Shown: piece after piece, positions 1 to 8,894 of the stretch
Layout: each line of letters starts with the position of its first letter
Numbering within the stretch: the first letter of the stretch is position 1
Source: Streptococcus pneumoniae
Lineage (GTDB): Bacteria > Bacillota > Bacilli > Lactobacillales > Streptococcaceae
Length of the DNA stretch: 64,000 nucleotides
Assembly: GCF_001347015.1 (NCBI RefSeq)
Contig: NZ_CFGI01000006.1
Span: 62,001-126,000, forward strand
Reading direction: 5' to 3'
Translations under genes and position numbers: made by a program
Notes under the pieces: generated by a model
Seen by the model: the letters and a program-made list of their open reading frames with translations, nothing else
What the model was told of the DNA's origin: nothing
Database searches by the model: none

Positions 1-366
1 GGAAATATTTCTTATGGTATTGGGATACATGGCGAAGAAGGCTATCGTATCGTCCCATTCCAATCATCGGAAATTCTGGCAAATGAAATTATAAGTAAAT
101 TAAGATTGCACTATCATTGGAAAAAGGGTGATCAATTTATATTGCTTGTAAATAATCTAGGCACTACCAGCAACTTAGAAATGGGCATATTTATCAATGA
201 TCTCCTTCAACTCTTAGAAATTGAAGGAGTCACTATTACCTTTATAAAATCAGGAACATTTATGACCAGTTTGGATATGGCAGGTATATCCGTAACTCTT
301 TGCCCCGTAAAAAATAAACAGTGGTTAGAAGCGCTCAATGCTCCAACGACAGCTTTTGCATGGTAA
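1..366 (+). CDS. Dihydroxyacetone kinase DhaK-like protein, 3' part only
   Basis: Open from the window edge, in frame 1, for 121 residues to TAA. The GIHGEEG motif near the edge corresponds to the segment of DhaK-family proteins that carries the substrate-binding histidine. The end (ALNAPTTAFAW) matches the usual DhaK C-terminus. DhaK binds dihydroxyacetone for phosphorylation by DhaL with phosphate from DhaM. Some Firmicutes carry a DhaK paralogue (DhaQ) that instead acts as a co-activator with DhaS. No dhaL or dhaM follows; transcription ends at a hairpin and the next gene is on the other strand. The missing N-terminal two thirds prevents choosing between enzyme and DhaQ. Confidence 0.75.
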   Translation, partial: GNISYGIGIHGEEGYRIVPFQSSEILANEIISKLRLHYHWKKGDQFILLVNNLGTTSNLEMGIFINDLLQLLEIEGVTITFIKSGTFMTSLDMAGISVTLCPVKNKQWLEALNAPTTAFAW

Positions 367-383
367 TTTGCTTGTATAACTCA

Positions 384-411
384 AAAGGGCTATATCACTT
401 GATGGCCCTTT
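384..411 (+). terminator. Terminator after the DhaK-like gene
   Basis: Stem AAAGGGC / GCCCTTT (384-390 with 405-411) with a 14-nt loop, followed by a T-rich stretch. It lies between converging genes. Confidence 0.65.
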
Positions 412-463
412 GCTTTTATCTTACGTTTAAAAGAACTCATTCTTGCCATTTCAAATAGGCCAT

Positions 464-1003
464 CTATCCCTTACAATTCTTCCGGTGAGCTTTGAGTTTT
501 TTCAGAGCCCAATCATAGTGACTGGAGGTGCTACTGACAAAGTAGGAACCTAGACTTGTCCCTCCCGTCCACTTATAGATACCTTTGATAAAGAGTTCGT
601 CATTGCTAAAAACTTCTATCAACTCTAAAACCTCCCTATGTGATTGTTCTAGGAGTCTAGTCGCTTCTTCTAAGGAGGTTTTCTGGTGCTTCTTCCAAAT
701 AGCAACATTCATCTCCCCATAAGTTTTCCAATTATAAGGTTCAGGGAGAAAAGGTTTTTCGTGATCTTCTTGATTAGAATGTACCCAAGTCAAAAGTAAC
801 TGCTGCCATTCATAAAGATGGATTAAGACATCCCGTAGATTTTTATCTCTTTTCCAGTGCGCTTCCTTTTTCTTTTGGTCTTTTGAAAAATCAAAAGGAG
901 TCTGCAACTCATCTTCACTTAGTTTAGAGATGAAGAGCTTGAGATTTTCATAATTCTCCTTAGAGGCTAGCACCAGCTCCTCTTTTGTTCTTGGTCTAGG
1001 CAT
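464..1003 (-). CDS. ClbS/DfsB family four-helix bundle protein
   Basis: A 179-aa soluble, helical protein beginning MPRPRTKEEL. The conserved start, the 'LIHLYEWQQLLLTW' helix and the 'GTSLGSYFVSSTSSHYDWA' C-terminal block fit the ClbS/DfsB (DinB-like) family. ClbS itself gives colibactin self-protection, but most members have no known job and nothing here indicates such a toxin. It stands alone, convergent with the DhaK-like gene and co-oriented with the YkgJ-like gene upstream. No convincing promoter of its own was found in the 81-nt gap. Confidence 0.8.
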   Translation of the reverse strand: MPRPRTKEELVLASKENYENLKLFISKLSEDELQTPFDFSKDQKKKEAHWKRDKNLRDVLIHLYEWQQLLLTWVHSNQEDHEKPFLPEPYNWKTYGEMNVAIWKKHQKTSLEEATRLLEQSHREVLELIEVFSNDELFIKGIYKWTGGTSLGSYFVSSTSSHYDWALKKLKAHRKNCKG

Positions 1004-1084
1004 AGAAGTTATCCCTTCATATTACTAGTTATTATGAGAATTTTAATCTTGTAATCTTTGTTCAAAATTTAAAATTACAAATTT

Positions 1085-1579
1085 CTACAACTTATCCTTT
1101 AATTTCTCAACAAAGAGATAGGCTGCTGGGCAGGTCAAGGTATTCTTAATCGTCAAATGGTTGATTTGATGGATTTTTTTACGGTCGGTATGGGGAAATT
1201 CACGACAGGCCTTTGGACGAACGTCATAAATGGAACAGAGGTTATCTCCTCCTAAAAATGGGCAAGGCATTGATTTAAAAACCTTGTCTCCATCTTCATC
1301 CACCTGCAGAAATTCAGCTTCAAAGGCCGGCAATTTCATTTTGAAATATTTGGCAATACGGGTGATGTCTGCCTCTTTGAAGTCAGGACCCAAAGTCTTA
1401 CAACAGTTAGCACATGCAGTGCAATCAATCTCCGAAAAGACTTCTTGGTGAATCTGCTGGGCTATCTTGTCTAGGTTTTTAGGAGGTTTTTTCTTTAGAT
1501 TGGCTAAAACTTTACGGTGCTCCTTCTGCTTTTGCAAGGCCAGCTGGTGATAATACTCAATATCAATTTCTTTAGACAT
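1085..1579 (-). CDS. YkgJ family cysteine cluster protein
   Basis: A 164-aa protein with two cysteine groups: CTACANCCK around residue 55, and CPFLGGDNLC then RPKACREFPH around residues 100-125. This spacing is typical of the YkgJ/UPF0153 family, thought to bind zinc or an Fe-S centre. The biochemical role is unknown for the family. An extended -10 promoter lies directly upstream, so it probably forms a short transcription unit, possibly with the ClbS-like gene downstream. Confidence 0.8.
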   Translation of the reverse strand: MSKEIDIEYYHQLALQKQKEHRKVLANLKKKPPKNLDKIAQQIHQEVFSEIDCTACANCCKTLGPDFKEADITRIAKYFKMKLPAFEAEFLQVDEDGDKVFKSMPCPFLGGDNLCSIYDVRPKACREFPHTDRKKIHQINHLTIKNTLTCPAAYLFVEKLKDKL

Positions 1580-1610
1580 GGTTTCTCTCTTATTCTATTT
1601 ACTTTCCCCT

Positions 1611-1616
1611 ATTATA
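1611..1616 (-). promoter_or_regulatory. Extended -10 promoter of the YkgJ-like gene
   Basis: The minus strand reads TGGTATAAT, a perfect extended -10, about 35 nt upstream of the start codon. No strong -35 is evident. Confidence 0.6.
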
Positions 1617-1675
1617 CCATGCCTCCGGAGCATTTAAAAGTGTACTTTACAAGACTATACTTTTCTAAAAATGCG

Positions 1676-1707
1676 TCAAAAAAACCTTGCAACTAGGTTA
1701 CAAGGTT
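1676..1707 (-). terminator. Terminator of ptsHI
   Basis: An 11-bp stem (1683-1693 with 1697-1707, one G-U pair) with a 3-nt loop. On the minus strand it is followed by a run of seven or more T. It lies 8 nt after the ptsI stop codon. Confidence 0.9.
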
Positions 1708-1714
1708 AATGACA

Positions 1715-3448
1715 TTAATCGAAGTTAACGTATTCTTTTTGAAGTTCAAGAACTTCTTCCATTGTTGAACACTCTGTAAGGGCACGGTTTGCGTACTCTT
1801 CCATCTTAGCAGTATCCAATTTCTTCATCAAGCTACGTGTACGAAGTACAGATGTTGCTGACATAGAGAACTCATCCAAGCCCATTCCGACAAGAAGTGG
1901 AACAGCTTTTTGGTCACCAGCCATCTCACCACACATACCAGCCCATTTACCTTCAGCGTGAGCTGCCTTGATAACGTTGTTGATCAAGCGAAGGATTGAT
2001 GGGTTATATGGTTGGTAAAGGTATGAAACTTGCTCATTCATACGGTCTGCTGCCATTGTGTATTGGATCAAGTCGTTTGTACCAATTGAGAAGAAGTCTA
2101 CTTCTTTTGCAAATTGGTCTGCAAGCATCGCTGCTGCAGGGATTTCAATCATGATACCAACTTGGATGTCATCCGCAACTGCAACTCCTTCAGAAAGAAG
2201 GTTTGCTTTTTCTTCTTCATAAACTGCTTTAGCTGCACGGAATTCTTTCAAAAGGGCAACCATTGGGAACATGATACGCAATTGACCATGAACAGATGCA
2301 CGAAGAAGGGCACGGATTTGCGTGCGGAACATTGCATCTCCAGTTTCAGAAATAGAGATACGAAGGGCACGGAATCCAAGGAATGGGTTCATTTCGTGTG
2401 GCATATCGAAGTAAGGAAGTTCCTTATCTCCACCAATATCCATTGTACGAACAACCACTGGTTTACCATTCATTCCTTCAAGTACAGCCTTGTATGCTTC
2501 ATACTGCTCGTCTTCTGTTGGGAAATCTTGAGAATCCATGTACAAGAACTCTGTACGGTAAAGTCCAACAGCTTCTGCACCGTTGTTGTTAACACCTTCA
2601 ACGTCTTTTGGAGTACCGATGTTAGCAGCCAACTCGAAGTGTTTACCGTCAGCAGTCACTGTTTGAGCATCTTTCAAAAGTGCCCATTCAGCTTTTTGTT
2701 TAGCATAAGCTTCACCAGCTGCTTTAAATTCTGCCGCTTGTTCATCTGTTGGGTTGATAATCACTTCACCAGTAATTCCGTTAACGGCAAGGATATCACC
2801 GTCTTTCACCACTTCAGTGATGTTATTTGTTCCCAATACAGCTGCAATTTCAAGTGTGCGTGCCATGATAGCTGAGTGGCTTGTACGTCCACCGATGTTT
2901 GTTACAAAAGCTTTTACAAAGTTTTTGTCCAATTGAGCTGTATCAGATGGTGTCAAGTCATGCGCAATGACAATCACTTCTTCATTGATAGAAGCTGGGT
3001 TTGGCAATTTCTTACCAAGAAGGTTTGCCAATACACGTTTTGTCACGTCACGGATATCCGCTGCACGTTCTTGCATGTATGGGTTGTCTTCCATGCCTTC
3101 AAAGATAGTGATGAACATATCAGTCACTTCTTTAAGACCTGCTTCTGCATTGACTTTCTTAGCACGGATTGTTTCTTTAATCTGACCAATCAATTCTGGG
3201 TCAGAAAGAACCATCAAATGAGCGTCAAAAACTTGAGCCGCTTCTTCACCAAGCGTACCTACAGCTTTCTCGCGGATAAGAGAAAGCTCGTTTTGAGAAG
3301 CTTCAAGAGCAACATCCAAACGAGCCTCTTCTGCGTTTGTATCTTCGACTGAAATAGTCTCGAATGACAAATCCGGTTGAACGAGTAGATATGCTTTTGC
3401 AACTGCAACACCGTCAGATGCTGCGATTCCTTTAAGCATTTCTGTCAT
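1715..3448 (-). CDS. ptsI: PTS enzyme I (phosphoenolpyruvate-protein phosphotransferase)
   Basis: A 577-aa cytoplasmic enzyme that takes phosphate from PEP and passes it to HPr, feeding all sugar PTS permeases including the two encoded further on. The active-site histidine is His191 in [12 protein letters not shown]. The PEP-binding C-terminal half shows [19 protein letters not shown] and the GTNDLIQY block. Length is normal for the family. It starts 5 nt after the ptsH stop, so the pair is an operon, and ends at a strong terminator. Confidence 0.98.
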   Translation of the reverse strand: MTEMLKGIAASDGVAVAKAYLLVQPDLSFETISVEDTNAEEARLDVALEASQNELSLIREKAVGTLGEEAAQVFDAHLMVLSDPELIGQIKETIRAKKVNAEAGLKEVTDMFITIFEGMEDNPYMQERAADIRDVTKRVLANLLGKKLPNPASINEEVIVIAHDLTPSDTAQLDKNFVKAFVTNIGGRTSHSAIMARTLEIAAVLGTNNITEVVKDGDILAVNGITGEVIINPTDEQAAEFKAAGEAYAKQKAEWALLKDAQTVTADGKHFELAANIGTPKDVEGVNNNGAEAVGLYRTEFLYMDSQDFPTEDEQYEAYKAVLEGMNGKPVVVRTMDIGGDKELPYFDMPHEMNPFLGFRALRISISETGDAMFRTQIRALLRASVHGQLRIMFPMVALLKEFRAAKAVYEEEKANLLSEGVAVADDIQVGIMIEIPAAAMLADQFAKEVDFFSIGTNDLIQYTMAADRMNEQVSYLYQPYNPSILRLINNVIKAAHAEGKWAGMCGEMAGDQKAVPLLVGMGLDEFSMSATSVLRTRSLMKKLDTAKMEEYANRALTECSTMEEVLELQKEYVNFD

Positions 3449-3453
3449 TTCCC

Positions 3454-3717
3454 TTATGCCAATCCTTCTTTTTCCATTGTTTCTGAGATTGCAGCGATAG
3501 CGTCATCTGCATCTGCACCTTCAGCTGAGATAGTTACGTCAGCACCTTGGCCAACACCAAGACTCATAACACCCATAATTGATTTAAGGTTAACTGATTT
3601 ACCTTTGTACTCAAGAGTGATATCTGAAGCAAATTTGCTAGCAGTTTGTACCAACAATGTTGCTGGACGTGCGTGAATACCTGTTTCTGCCACTACGTGG
3701 AAATCTTTAGAAGCCAT
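3454..3717 (-). CDS. ptsH: Phosphocarrier protein HPr
   Basis: 87 aa, full length. His15 (GIHARPAT) is phosphorylated by enzyme I. Ser46 (NLKSIMGV) is the HPr kinase site, whose phosphorylated form works with CcpA in carbon catabolite repression. The ATG is preceded by AGGAGA. It is first gene of ptsHI behind a 17-bp-spaced promoter. Confidence 0.98.
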   Translation of the reverse strand: MASKDFHVVAETGIHARPATLLVQTASKFASDITLEYKGKSVNLKSIMGVMSLGVGQGADVTISAEGADADDAIAAISETMEKEGLA

Positions 3718-3779
3718 AGTTTGACTCTCCTTTTGTTCTTTCTTTTTTGAGTTATATGTGATAACCCTTACAATTTGGT

Positions 3780-3808
3780 ATTATACCATCTTCTAGGATT
3801 TTTTTCAA
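3780..3808 (-). promoter_or_regulatory. ptsHI promoter
   Basis: Minus strand: TTGAAA (3803-3808), 17-nt spacer, perfect TATAAT (3780-3785). It sits about 63 nt upstream of the ptsH ATG. Confidence 0.85.
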
Positions 3809-3940
3809 GCATTTTCTGGATTTTCCTTCAATTTCCTTTCAGATAACTTGCTGAAAATCTTCTATCCTAGATAACAAAACACAGGATATAGTTTCTTTAA
3901 AAACGATTTATAGGATAATCATTGCTGTTTTATAGAACAA

Positions 3941-3956
3941 ACACTACATATTGTGT
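3941..3956 (+). promoter_or_regulatory. NrdR box 1
   Basis: ACACTACATATTGTGT matches the 16-bp NrdR-box consensus (ACACWATATWTWGTGT) at 14 or more positions. NrdR is the nucleotide-sensing repressor of ribonucleotide reductase operons. It lies upstream of the nrdH promoter. Confidence 0.8.
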
Positions 3957-3982
3957 TTTGTGAGCTTGAGTAGAAAAAGAGA

Positions 3983-3998
3983 CCACTATATTTAGTTT
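3983..3998 (+). promoter_or_regulatory. NrdR box 2
   Basis: CCACTATATTTAGTTT is a weaker NrdR box. It lies 42 bp (about four helical turns) from box 1 and 7 bp upstream of the -35, so both boxes face the same side of the DNA. Confidence 0.7.
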
Positions 3999-4004
3999 AA
4001 ATCA

Positions 4005-4032
4005 TTGACAAATTTTTATTTTCTGATATACT
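4005..4032 (+). promoter_or_regulatory. nrdH promoter
   Basis: TTGACA (4005-4010), 16-nt spacer, TATACT (4027-4032) with an upstream TG extension. Confidence 0.85.
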
Positions 4033-4066
4033 AAGATAGTATTAAATTTTGAAGAGGAGTTACACA

Positions 4067-4285
4067 ATGGTAACCGTTTATTCTAAAAACAATTGTGTCC
4101 AATGTAAAATGACCAAACGTTTCTTGGACAGTAATAACGTTGAATATAAAGAAATCAATCTTGATGAGCAGCCTGAGTACATCGATCAAGTCAAAGAACT
4201 CGGTTTTAGCGCAGCTCCTATTATCCAAACACCAACTGAAGTCTTTTCAGGTTTCCAACCAGGAAAACTGAAACAATTAGCATAA
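4067..4285 (+). CDS. nrdH: Glutaredoxin-like protein NrdH
   Basis: 72 aa. NrdH is the thioredoxin-fold electron donor for class Ib ribonucleotide reductase. The redox motif CVQC is at residues 10-13 and the SAAPIIQT segment carries the cis-proline loop. The ATG at 4067 is chosen because AGGAG lies 8 nt before it; an earlier TTG would add six unsupported residues. First gene of nrdHEF. nrdI, often found with these genes, is not in this window. Confidence 0.95.
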   Translation: MVTVYSKNNCVQCKMTKRFLDSNNVEYKEINLDEQPEYIDQVKELGFSAAPIIQTPTEVFSGFQPGKLKQLA

Positions 4286-4304
4286 TCTTAGTACATCATC
4301 CAGA

Positions 4305-4345
4305 AGAAACTGCTTCCAGGGCTAACTTAGAAGCCTTTCTTTTGT
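4305..4345 (+). terminator. Possible attenuator between nrdH and nrdE
   Basis: Interrupted stem AGAAA-CT-GCTTC / GAAGC-C-TTTCT followed by a T-rich tail, lying between two genes of one operon. It could set the NrdH:NrdE ratio. The pairing is imperfect. Confidence 0.35.
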
Positions 4346-4365
4346 AATTAGATAAGGGAAATTTT

Positions 4366-6525
4366 ATGGGATTAAAACATCTTGAAGACGTGACTTACTT
4401 CCGTCTCAATAACGAAATCAACCGTCCTGTCAATGGACAAATCATGCTTCATAAAGATAAGGAAGCCTTGGATGCTTTCTTTAAAGAAAATGTAGTTCCA
4501 AACACTATGGTTTTTGATTCAATCAAAGATAAAATCAACTACCTCATTGAACACAACTACATAGAAACAGCCTTTATCAAGAAATACCGTCCAGAATTTT
4601 TGGAAGAATTGTCACAATTTATCAAAGACCAAAACTTCCAATTCAAGTCTTTCATGGCTGCTTATAAATTTTACAATCAATATGCCTTAAAGACTAATGA
4701 CGGTGAATACTATCTTGAAAGTATGGAAGACCGTGTCTTCTTTAACGCCCTTTATTTCGCTGATGGGAATGAAGCTGTTGCAATCGATATTGCCAATGAA
4801 ATCATCCACCAACGCTACCAACCTGCTACTCCTTCCTTCTTGAATGCTGGACGTGCTCGTCGTGGGGAGTTGGTATCTTGTTTCTTAATCCAAGTGACGG
4901 ATGACATGAACTCTATCGGACGTTCTATCAACTCTGCCCTTCAACTTTCACGTATTGGTGGTGGTGTGGGAATTACCCTCAGCAACCTTCGTGAAGCTGG
5001 TGCACCTATCAAAGGCTATGAAGGAGCTGCTTCAGGTGTCGTACCAGTTATGAAACTCTTCGAAGATAGCTTCTCTTACTCAAACCAATTGGGTCAACGT
5101 CAAGGTGCTGGGGTGGTTTACCTCAATGTCTTTCACCCAGATATCATTGCTTTCCTTTCAACTAAGAAAGAAAACGCTGATGAAAAAGTACGTGTCAAGA
5201 CTCTATCACTTGGTGTTGTAGTACCTGATAAATTCTACGAATTGGCGCGTAAAAATGAAGAAATGTACCTCTTCAGCCCTTACTCTGTAGAAAAAGAATA
5301 CAATGTGCCATTCAACTACATCGATATTACTGAAAAATACGATGAATTGGTCGCAAATCCAAATATTCGCAAGACAAAAATCAAGGCGCGTGATTTAGAA
5401 ACTGAAATCTCTAAATTACAGCAAGAGTCTGGCTACCCTTATGTCGTCAACATTGATACGGCTAACCGTGCAAATCCTGTTGATGGAAAGATTATCATGA
5501 GTAACTTGTGTTCTGAGATTCTTCAAGTTCAAGAACCAAGCTTGATCAACGATGCTCAAGAATTCCTTCAAATGGGAACGGACGTTTCATGTAACCTTGG
5601 TTCAACCAACGTAGTCAACATGATGACTTCACCTGACTTTGGTCGTTCTATCCGTGCTATGGTTCGTGCCCTTACTTTCGTTACAGATAGTTCGCACATC
5701 GTAGCTGTTCCTACTATCGACCATGGAAATAGCCAAGCTCATACCTTTGGTCTTGGTGCCATGGGACTTCACAGCTACCTTGCCCAACAACTGATTGAAT
5801 ATGGTTCACCTGAGTCTGTTGAATTTACAAGCATCTACTTTATGCTTATGAACTACTGGACTTTGGTTGAGTCAAACAATATTGCGCGTGAACGTGGTAT
5901 CACTTTCCACAATTTTGAAAAATCAGATTATGCTAAGGGAAGCTACTTTGACAAGTATGTAACTGGCGAATTTGTTCCAAAATCAGACCGTGTTAAAGAA
6001 CTTTTCAAAGATGTCTTTATCCCAAGTGCTGCTGACTGGGCTGAACTTCGAGACAAGGTTCAAGCAGATGGACTTTACCACCAAAACCGTCTAGCTGTTG
6101 CTCCAAATGGTTCGATCAGTTACATCAATGACGTTTCTGCCTCTATCCACCCGATTACGCAACGTATCGAAGAACGTCAAGAAAAGAAAATCGGTAAAAT
6201 CTACTATCCTGCTGCTGGCTTGTCAACAGAAACCATTCCTTACTACACTTCTGCTTACGACATGGATATGCGTAAGGTGATTGATGTTTACGCTGCTGCG
6301 ACTGAGCACGTGGACCAAGGACTTTCACTCACACTCTTTATGCGTAGTGACATTCCAAAAGGACTTTACGAATGGAAGAGGGAAAATAAACAAACGACAC
6401 GTGATTTGTCCATCCTTCGTAACTATGCCTTTAACAAGGGAATCAAGTCTATCTACTACGTCCGTACCTTTACAGATGACGGTGGAGAAGTCGGCGCCAA
6501 CCAATGTGAAAGCTGTGTGATTTAG
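4366..6525 (+). CDS. nrdE: Ribonucleotide reductase class Ib, alpha subunit NrdE
   Basis: 719 aa, normal for NrdE. It reduces ribonucleoside diphosphates to deoxyribonucleotides using the tyrosyl radical of NrdF. Visible are LVSCFLIQ with the first active-site cysteine, the radical-site stretch from NLCSEILQ through DVSCNLGSTN, the NGSISYINDVSASI block, and the C-terminal redox tail ending CESCVI that is reduced by NrdH. It lacks the long N-terminal ATP-cone of class Ia enzymes. The deoxyribonucleotide supply is probably controlled by the NrdR boxes upstream. Confidence 0.97.
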   Translation: MGLKHLEDVTYFRLNNEINRPVNGQIMLHKDKEALDAFFKENVVPNTMVFDSIKDKINYLIEHNYIETAFIKKYRPEFLEELSQFIKDQNFQFKSFMAAYKFYNQYALKTNDGEYYLESMEDRVFFNALYFADGNEAVAIDIANEIIHQRYQPATPSFLNAGRARRGELVSCFLIQVTDDMNSIGRSINSALQLSRIGGGVGITLSNLREAGAPIKGYEGAASGVVPVMKLFEDSFSYSNQLGQRQGAGVVYLNVFHPDIIAFLSTKKENADEKVRVKTLSLGVVVPDKFYELARKNEEMYLFSPYSVEKEYNVPFNYIDITEKYDELVANPNIRKTKIKARDLETEISKLQQESGYPYVVNIDTANRANPVDGKIIMSNLCSEILQVQEPSLINDAQEFLQMGTDVSCNLGSTNVVNMMTSPDFGRSIRAMVRALTFVTDSSHIVAVPTIDHGNSQAHTFGLGAMGLHSYLAQQLIEYGSPESVEFTSIYFMLMNYWTLVESNNIARERGITFHNFEKSDYAKGSYFDKYVTGEFVPKSDRVKELFKDVFIPSAADWAELRDKVQADGLYHQNRLAVAPNGSISYINDVSASIHPITQRIEERQEKKIGKIYYPAAGLSTETIPYYTSAYDMDMRKVIDVYAAATEHVDQGLSLTLFMRSDIPKGLYEWKRENKQTTRDLSILRNYAFNKGIKSIYYVRTFTDDGGEVGANQCESCVI

Positions 6526-6611
6526 TTTCTAGCATAGAAACATTATTTTTCCCTAAGCAGCACTGATAAAATCAAATCTACTATGTCATAACATAATTTA
6601 TGTAACATTTT

Positions 6612-6636
6612 AAAAGTCGGGCTTCCGACTTTTTGT
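6612..6636 (+). terminator. Terminator between nrdE and nrdF
   Basis: AAAAGTCGG (6612-6620), GCTT loop, CCGACTTTT (6625-6633) and further T. A strong hairpin inside what is normally one operon, so nrdF is expected to be partly uncoupled from nrdHE. Confidence 0.85.
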
Positions 6637-6712
6637 GCGATACTCCTATAGAATTATGGTGAAATAGAAATAATTGTGAGTTCGCAATACTAAACACAGA
6701 AAGAGATTTCAA

Positions 6713-7675
6713 ATGGAAACTTACTACAAAGCCATTAACTGGAATGCCATCGAAGATGTCATCGACAAATCAACTTGGGAAAAACTGACAGAGCAATTCT
6801 GGCTCGATACACGTATTCCCTTGTCAAATGACTTGGATGACTGGAGAAAACTATCAAACAAAGAAAAAGACTTAGTTGGAAAAGTCTTTGGTGGTTTAAC
6901 CCTTCTTGATACCATGCAATCTGAAACTGGGGTTGAAGCCCTTCGCGCAGACATCCGTACACCACATGAGGAAGCTGTTTTCAATAACATCCAATTTATG
7001 GAATCTGTCCACGCTAAATCTTACTCATCAATCTTTTCTACCTTGAATACTAAGGCTGAGATTGAAGAAATTTTCGAATGGACCAATACCAATCCTTACC
7101 TACAAAAGAAGGCTGAGATTGTCAACGAAATCTACCTAAACGGCAGCCCACTTGAAAAGAAGGTTGCCAGCGTCTTCCTCGAAACCTTCCTCTTCTACTC
7201 TGGTTTCTTCACTCCCCTCTACTATCTCGGTAACAACAAACTAGCCAACGTTGCAGAAATCATTAAATTGATTATTCGTGACGAGTCTGTTCACGGAACC
7301 TACATTGGTTACAAATTCCAACTTGGTTTCAATGAATTGCCTGAAGAAGAGCAAGAAAAACTCAAAGAATGGATGTACGACCTACTCTATACTCTTTATG
7401 AAAATGAAGAAGGCTACACAGAGAGTCTTTATGACGGTGTTGGTTGGACTGAAGAGGTTAAAACCTTCCTTCGCTACAATGCCAATAAAGCTCTCATGAA
7501 CATGGGACAAGATCCACTTTTCCCAGATTCAGCTGAAGATGTCAACCCAATCGTTATGAACGGTATTTCAACAGGAACTTCCAACCATGACTTCTTCTCT
7601 CAAGTCGGAAATGGTTACCTTCTTGGCGAAGTTGAAGCCATGCAAGACGATGACTATAACTACGGTTTGGACTAA
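6713..7675 (+). CDS. nrdF: Ribonucleotide reductase class Ib, beta subunit NrdF
   Basis: 320 aa, full length. NrdF holds the dimetal-tyrosyl radical cofactor for NrdE. Metal-ligand blocks are visible as SETGVEALR, FMESVHAKSYS and IIRDESVHGTYIG. It follows nrdE after 187 nt and a strong hairpin, so it may use read-through or a weak internal promoter that I could not define. Its stop codon runs straight into a BOX repeat. Confidence 0.97.
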   Translation: METYYKAINWNAIEDVIDKSTWEKLTEQFWLDTRIPLSNDLDDWRKLSNKEKDLVGKVFGGLTLLDTMQSETGVEALRADIRTPHEEAVFNNIQFMESVHAKSYSSIFSTLNTKAEIEEIFEWTNTNPYLQKKAEIVNEIYLNGSPLEKKVASVFLETFLFYSGFFTPLYYLGNNKLANVAEIIKLIIRDESVHGTYIGYKFQLGFNELPEEEQEKLKEWMYDLLYTLYENEEGYTESLYDGVGWTEEVKTFLRYNANKALMNMGQDPLFPDSAEDVNPIVMNGISTGTSNHDFFSQVGNGYLLGEVEAMQDDDYNYGLD

Positions 7676-7826
7676 TACTCTTCGAAAATCTCTTCAAACC
7701 ACGTCAGCTTCGCCTTGCCGTAGATATGCTCACTGACTTCGTCAGTCTTATCTACAACCTCAAAACTGTGTTTTGAGCAACCTACGGCTAGCTTCCTAGT
7801 TTGCTCTTTGATTTTCATTGAGTATA
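7675..7826 (+). repeat. BOX element (boxA-boxB-boxC)
   Basis: Begins ATACTCTTCGAAAATC and ends TTTTCATTGAGTAT. The boxA core (TCGCCTTGCCGTAG) is the site of the BOXA1R primer (here CAGCTTCGCC, one base changed). About 152 nt, as expected for one copy each of A, B and C. It starts on the final base of the nrdF stop codon. BOX elements are non-coding, structured, non-autonomous repeats typical of pneumococcus and its relatives. Confidence 0.93.
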
Positions 7827-7886
7827 ATTCTCCACCACTCTTAACCATCAAAAAGTAAACTAGAAACAACAAAATAATAACTTAAT

Positions 7887-7926
7887 AAAAATATCGAAAG
7901 TTTTGAAAATAAACCTCGATATTTTT
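7887..7926 (+). terminator. A/T-rich terminator-like hairpin before lacR
   Basis: A perfect 11-bp stem AAAAATATCGA / TCGATATTTTT (7887-7897 with 7916-7926) and an 18-nt loop, followed by T-rich sequence. Probably ends the nrdF transcript. It may also form part of the control region of lacR. Confidence 0.6.
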
Positions 7927-7955
7927 GTTTTTGTTTTATTTTGTTGTTTTTGTAT
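7921..7955 (+). promoter_or_regulatory. Candidate LacR operator tract upstream of lacR
   Basis: Repeated TTTTTGTTTTTGTTTTATTTTG-like runs just upstream of the lacR -35. Similar TTTGTTTTTGTT-type runs occur upstream of lacA and of the galactitol-type PTS. Inferred operator, not proven. Confidence 0.4.
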
Positions 7956-7984
7956 TTGAATGATGAGCTAGTTTATGGTAAGAT
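7956..7984 (+). promoter_or_regulatory. lacR promoter
   Basis: TTGAAT (7956-7961), 17-nt spacer, TAAGAT (7979-7984) with a TGg extension; 24 nt before the ATG. Confidence 0.75.
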
Positions 7985-8008
7985 AGTAGTAGGAAACGAG
8001 GTGATAAT

Positions 8009-8770
8009 ATGCTCAAACAAGAAAAATTAACCAAAATTTTAGAAACAGTAAATAGTAAAGGAACCATAACGGTTAAGCAGATTATGGACGAAATAGCCGT
8101 TTCAGATATGACTGCAAGGCGCTATTTACAGGAATTAGCTGATAAAGATTTGCTGATTCGTGTGCATGGTGGAGCTGAAAAACTTCGAACCAACTCCCTT
8201 TTGACTAATGAGCGATCAAATATTGAAAAACAAGCCCTCCAAACGGCAGAAAAACAAGAAATAGCCCGTTTTGCAGGCAGTCTAGTAGAAGAAAGAGAAA
8301 CTATTTTCATTGGACCAGGAACAACATTAGAATTTTTTGCGCGTGAGTTACCTATTGACAATATCCGCGTCGTGACCAACAGTCTACCTGTTTTTCTGAT
8401 TTTAAGCGAACGAAAATTAACAGATTTGATTTTAATAGGTGGAAATTATCGCGAAATTACAGGTGCTTTTGTTGGCACATTGACCCTACAAAATCTCTCT
8501 AATCTCCAATTTTCTAAAGCTTTCGTTAGCTGTAATGGTATTCAAAACGGAGCTCTAGCTACTTTTAGCGAGGAAGAGGGAGAGGCTCAACGCATCGCTT
8601 TAAATAATTCTAATAAAAAATATTTGCTCGCAGATCATAGTAAGTTCAATAAGTTTGATTTTTATACTTTTTATAATGTATCAAATCTTGATACTATTGT
8701 TTCAGATTCTAAACTAAGTGATTCAATCCTTTTTGAGCTATCTAAACTTACTAAAGTCATCAAGCCTTAA
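8009..8770 (+). CDS. lacR: Lactose phosphotransferase system repressor LacR (DeoR family)
   Basis: 253 aa. An N-terminal winged helix-turn-helix (DeoR signature ARRYLQELADKDLLIRVHGG, about residues 35-55) is followed by the DeoRC sensor domain with FIGPGTTLEFFARE. In streptococci LacR represses the lac operon until tagatose-6-phosphate accumulates. It is transcribed away from the lac genes, about 9 kb from their promoter but in the same island. A dispersed hairpin repeat downstream terminates it. Confidence 0.9.
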   Translation: MLKQEKLTKILETVNSKGTITVKQIMDEIAVSDMTARRYLQELADKDLLIRVHGGAEKLRTNSLLTNERSNIEKQALQTAEKQEIARFAGSLVEERETIFIGPGTTLEFFARELPIDNIRVVTNSLPVFLILSERKLTDLILIGGNYREITGAFVGTLTLQNLSNLQFSKAFVSCNGIQNGALATFSEEEGEAQRIALNNSNKKYLLADHSKFNKFDFYTFYNVSNLDTIVSDSKLSDSILFELSKLTKVIKP

Positions 8771-8813
8771 TCAACTGAAAGATTCTGGGTAACAACTCAA
8801 TTTCAGAAGTAAA

Positions 8814-8874
8814 TCTTCCCACAATAAAACGCATAGTATCAAGGTTTTCAACACCTGATATTATGCGTTTTTCT
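8814..8874 (+). repeat. Dispersed terminator repeat, copy 1 (lacR terminator)
   Basis: Begins TCTTCCCACAATAAAACGCA. A 16-bp stem with one mismatch (8826-8841 with 8856-8871, AAAACGCATA.. / ..TATGCGTTTT) is followed by T. A near copy lies at 41772-41834, so this is a mobile or duplicated terminator as well as the end of lacR. Confidence 0.75.
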
Positions 8875-8894
8875 GCGTTAAAGACTTTTTGCCC

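Noticed and set aside
2114-2875. 253-codon plus-strand ORF
   Set aside because: Lies entirely antisense inside ptsI, has an odd composition rich in C and F, and no start signals.
4031-4228. Minus-strand ORF over nrdH
   Set aside because: Antisense shadow of nrdH and its promoter with no ribosome site.
7672-7872. 66-codon ORF on the minus strand (KIKEQTRKLAVGC...)
   Set aside because: It is the translation of a BOX repeat; the same peptide appears at the other BOX copies, and there is no independent evidence for a gene.
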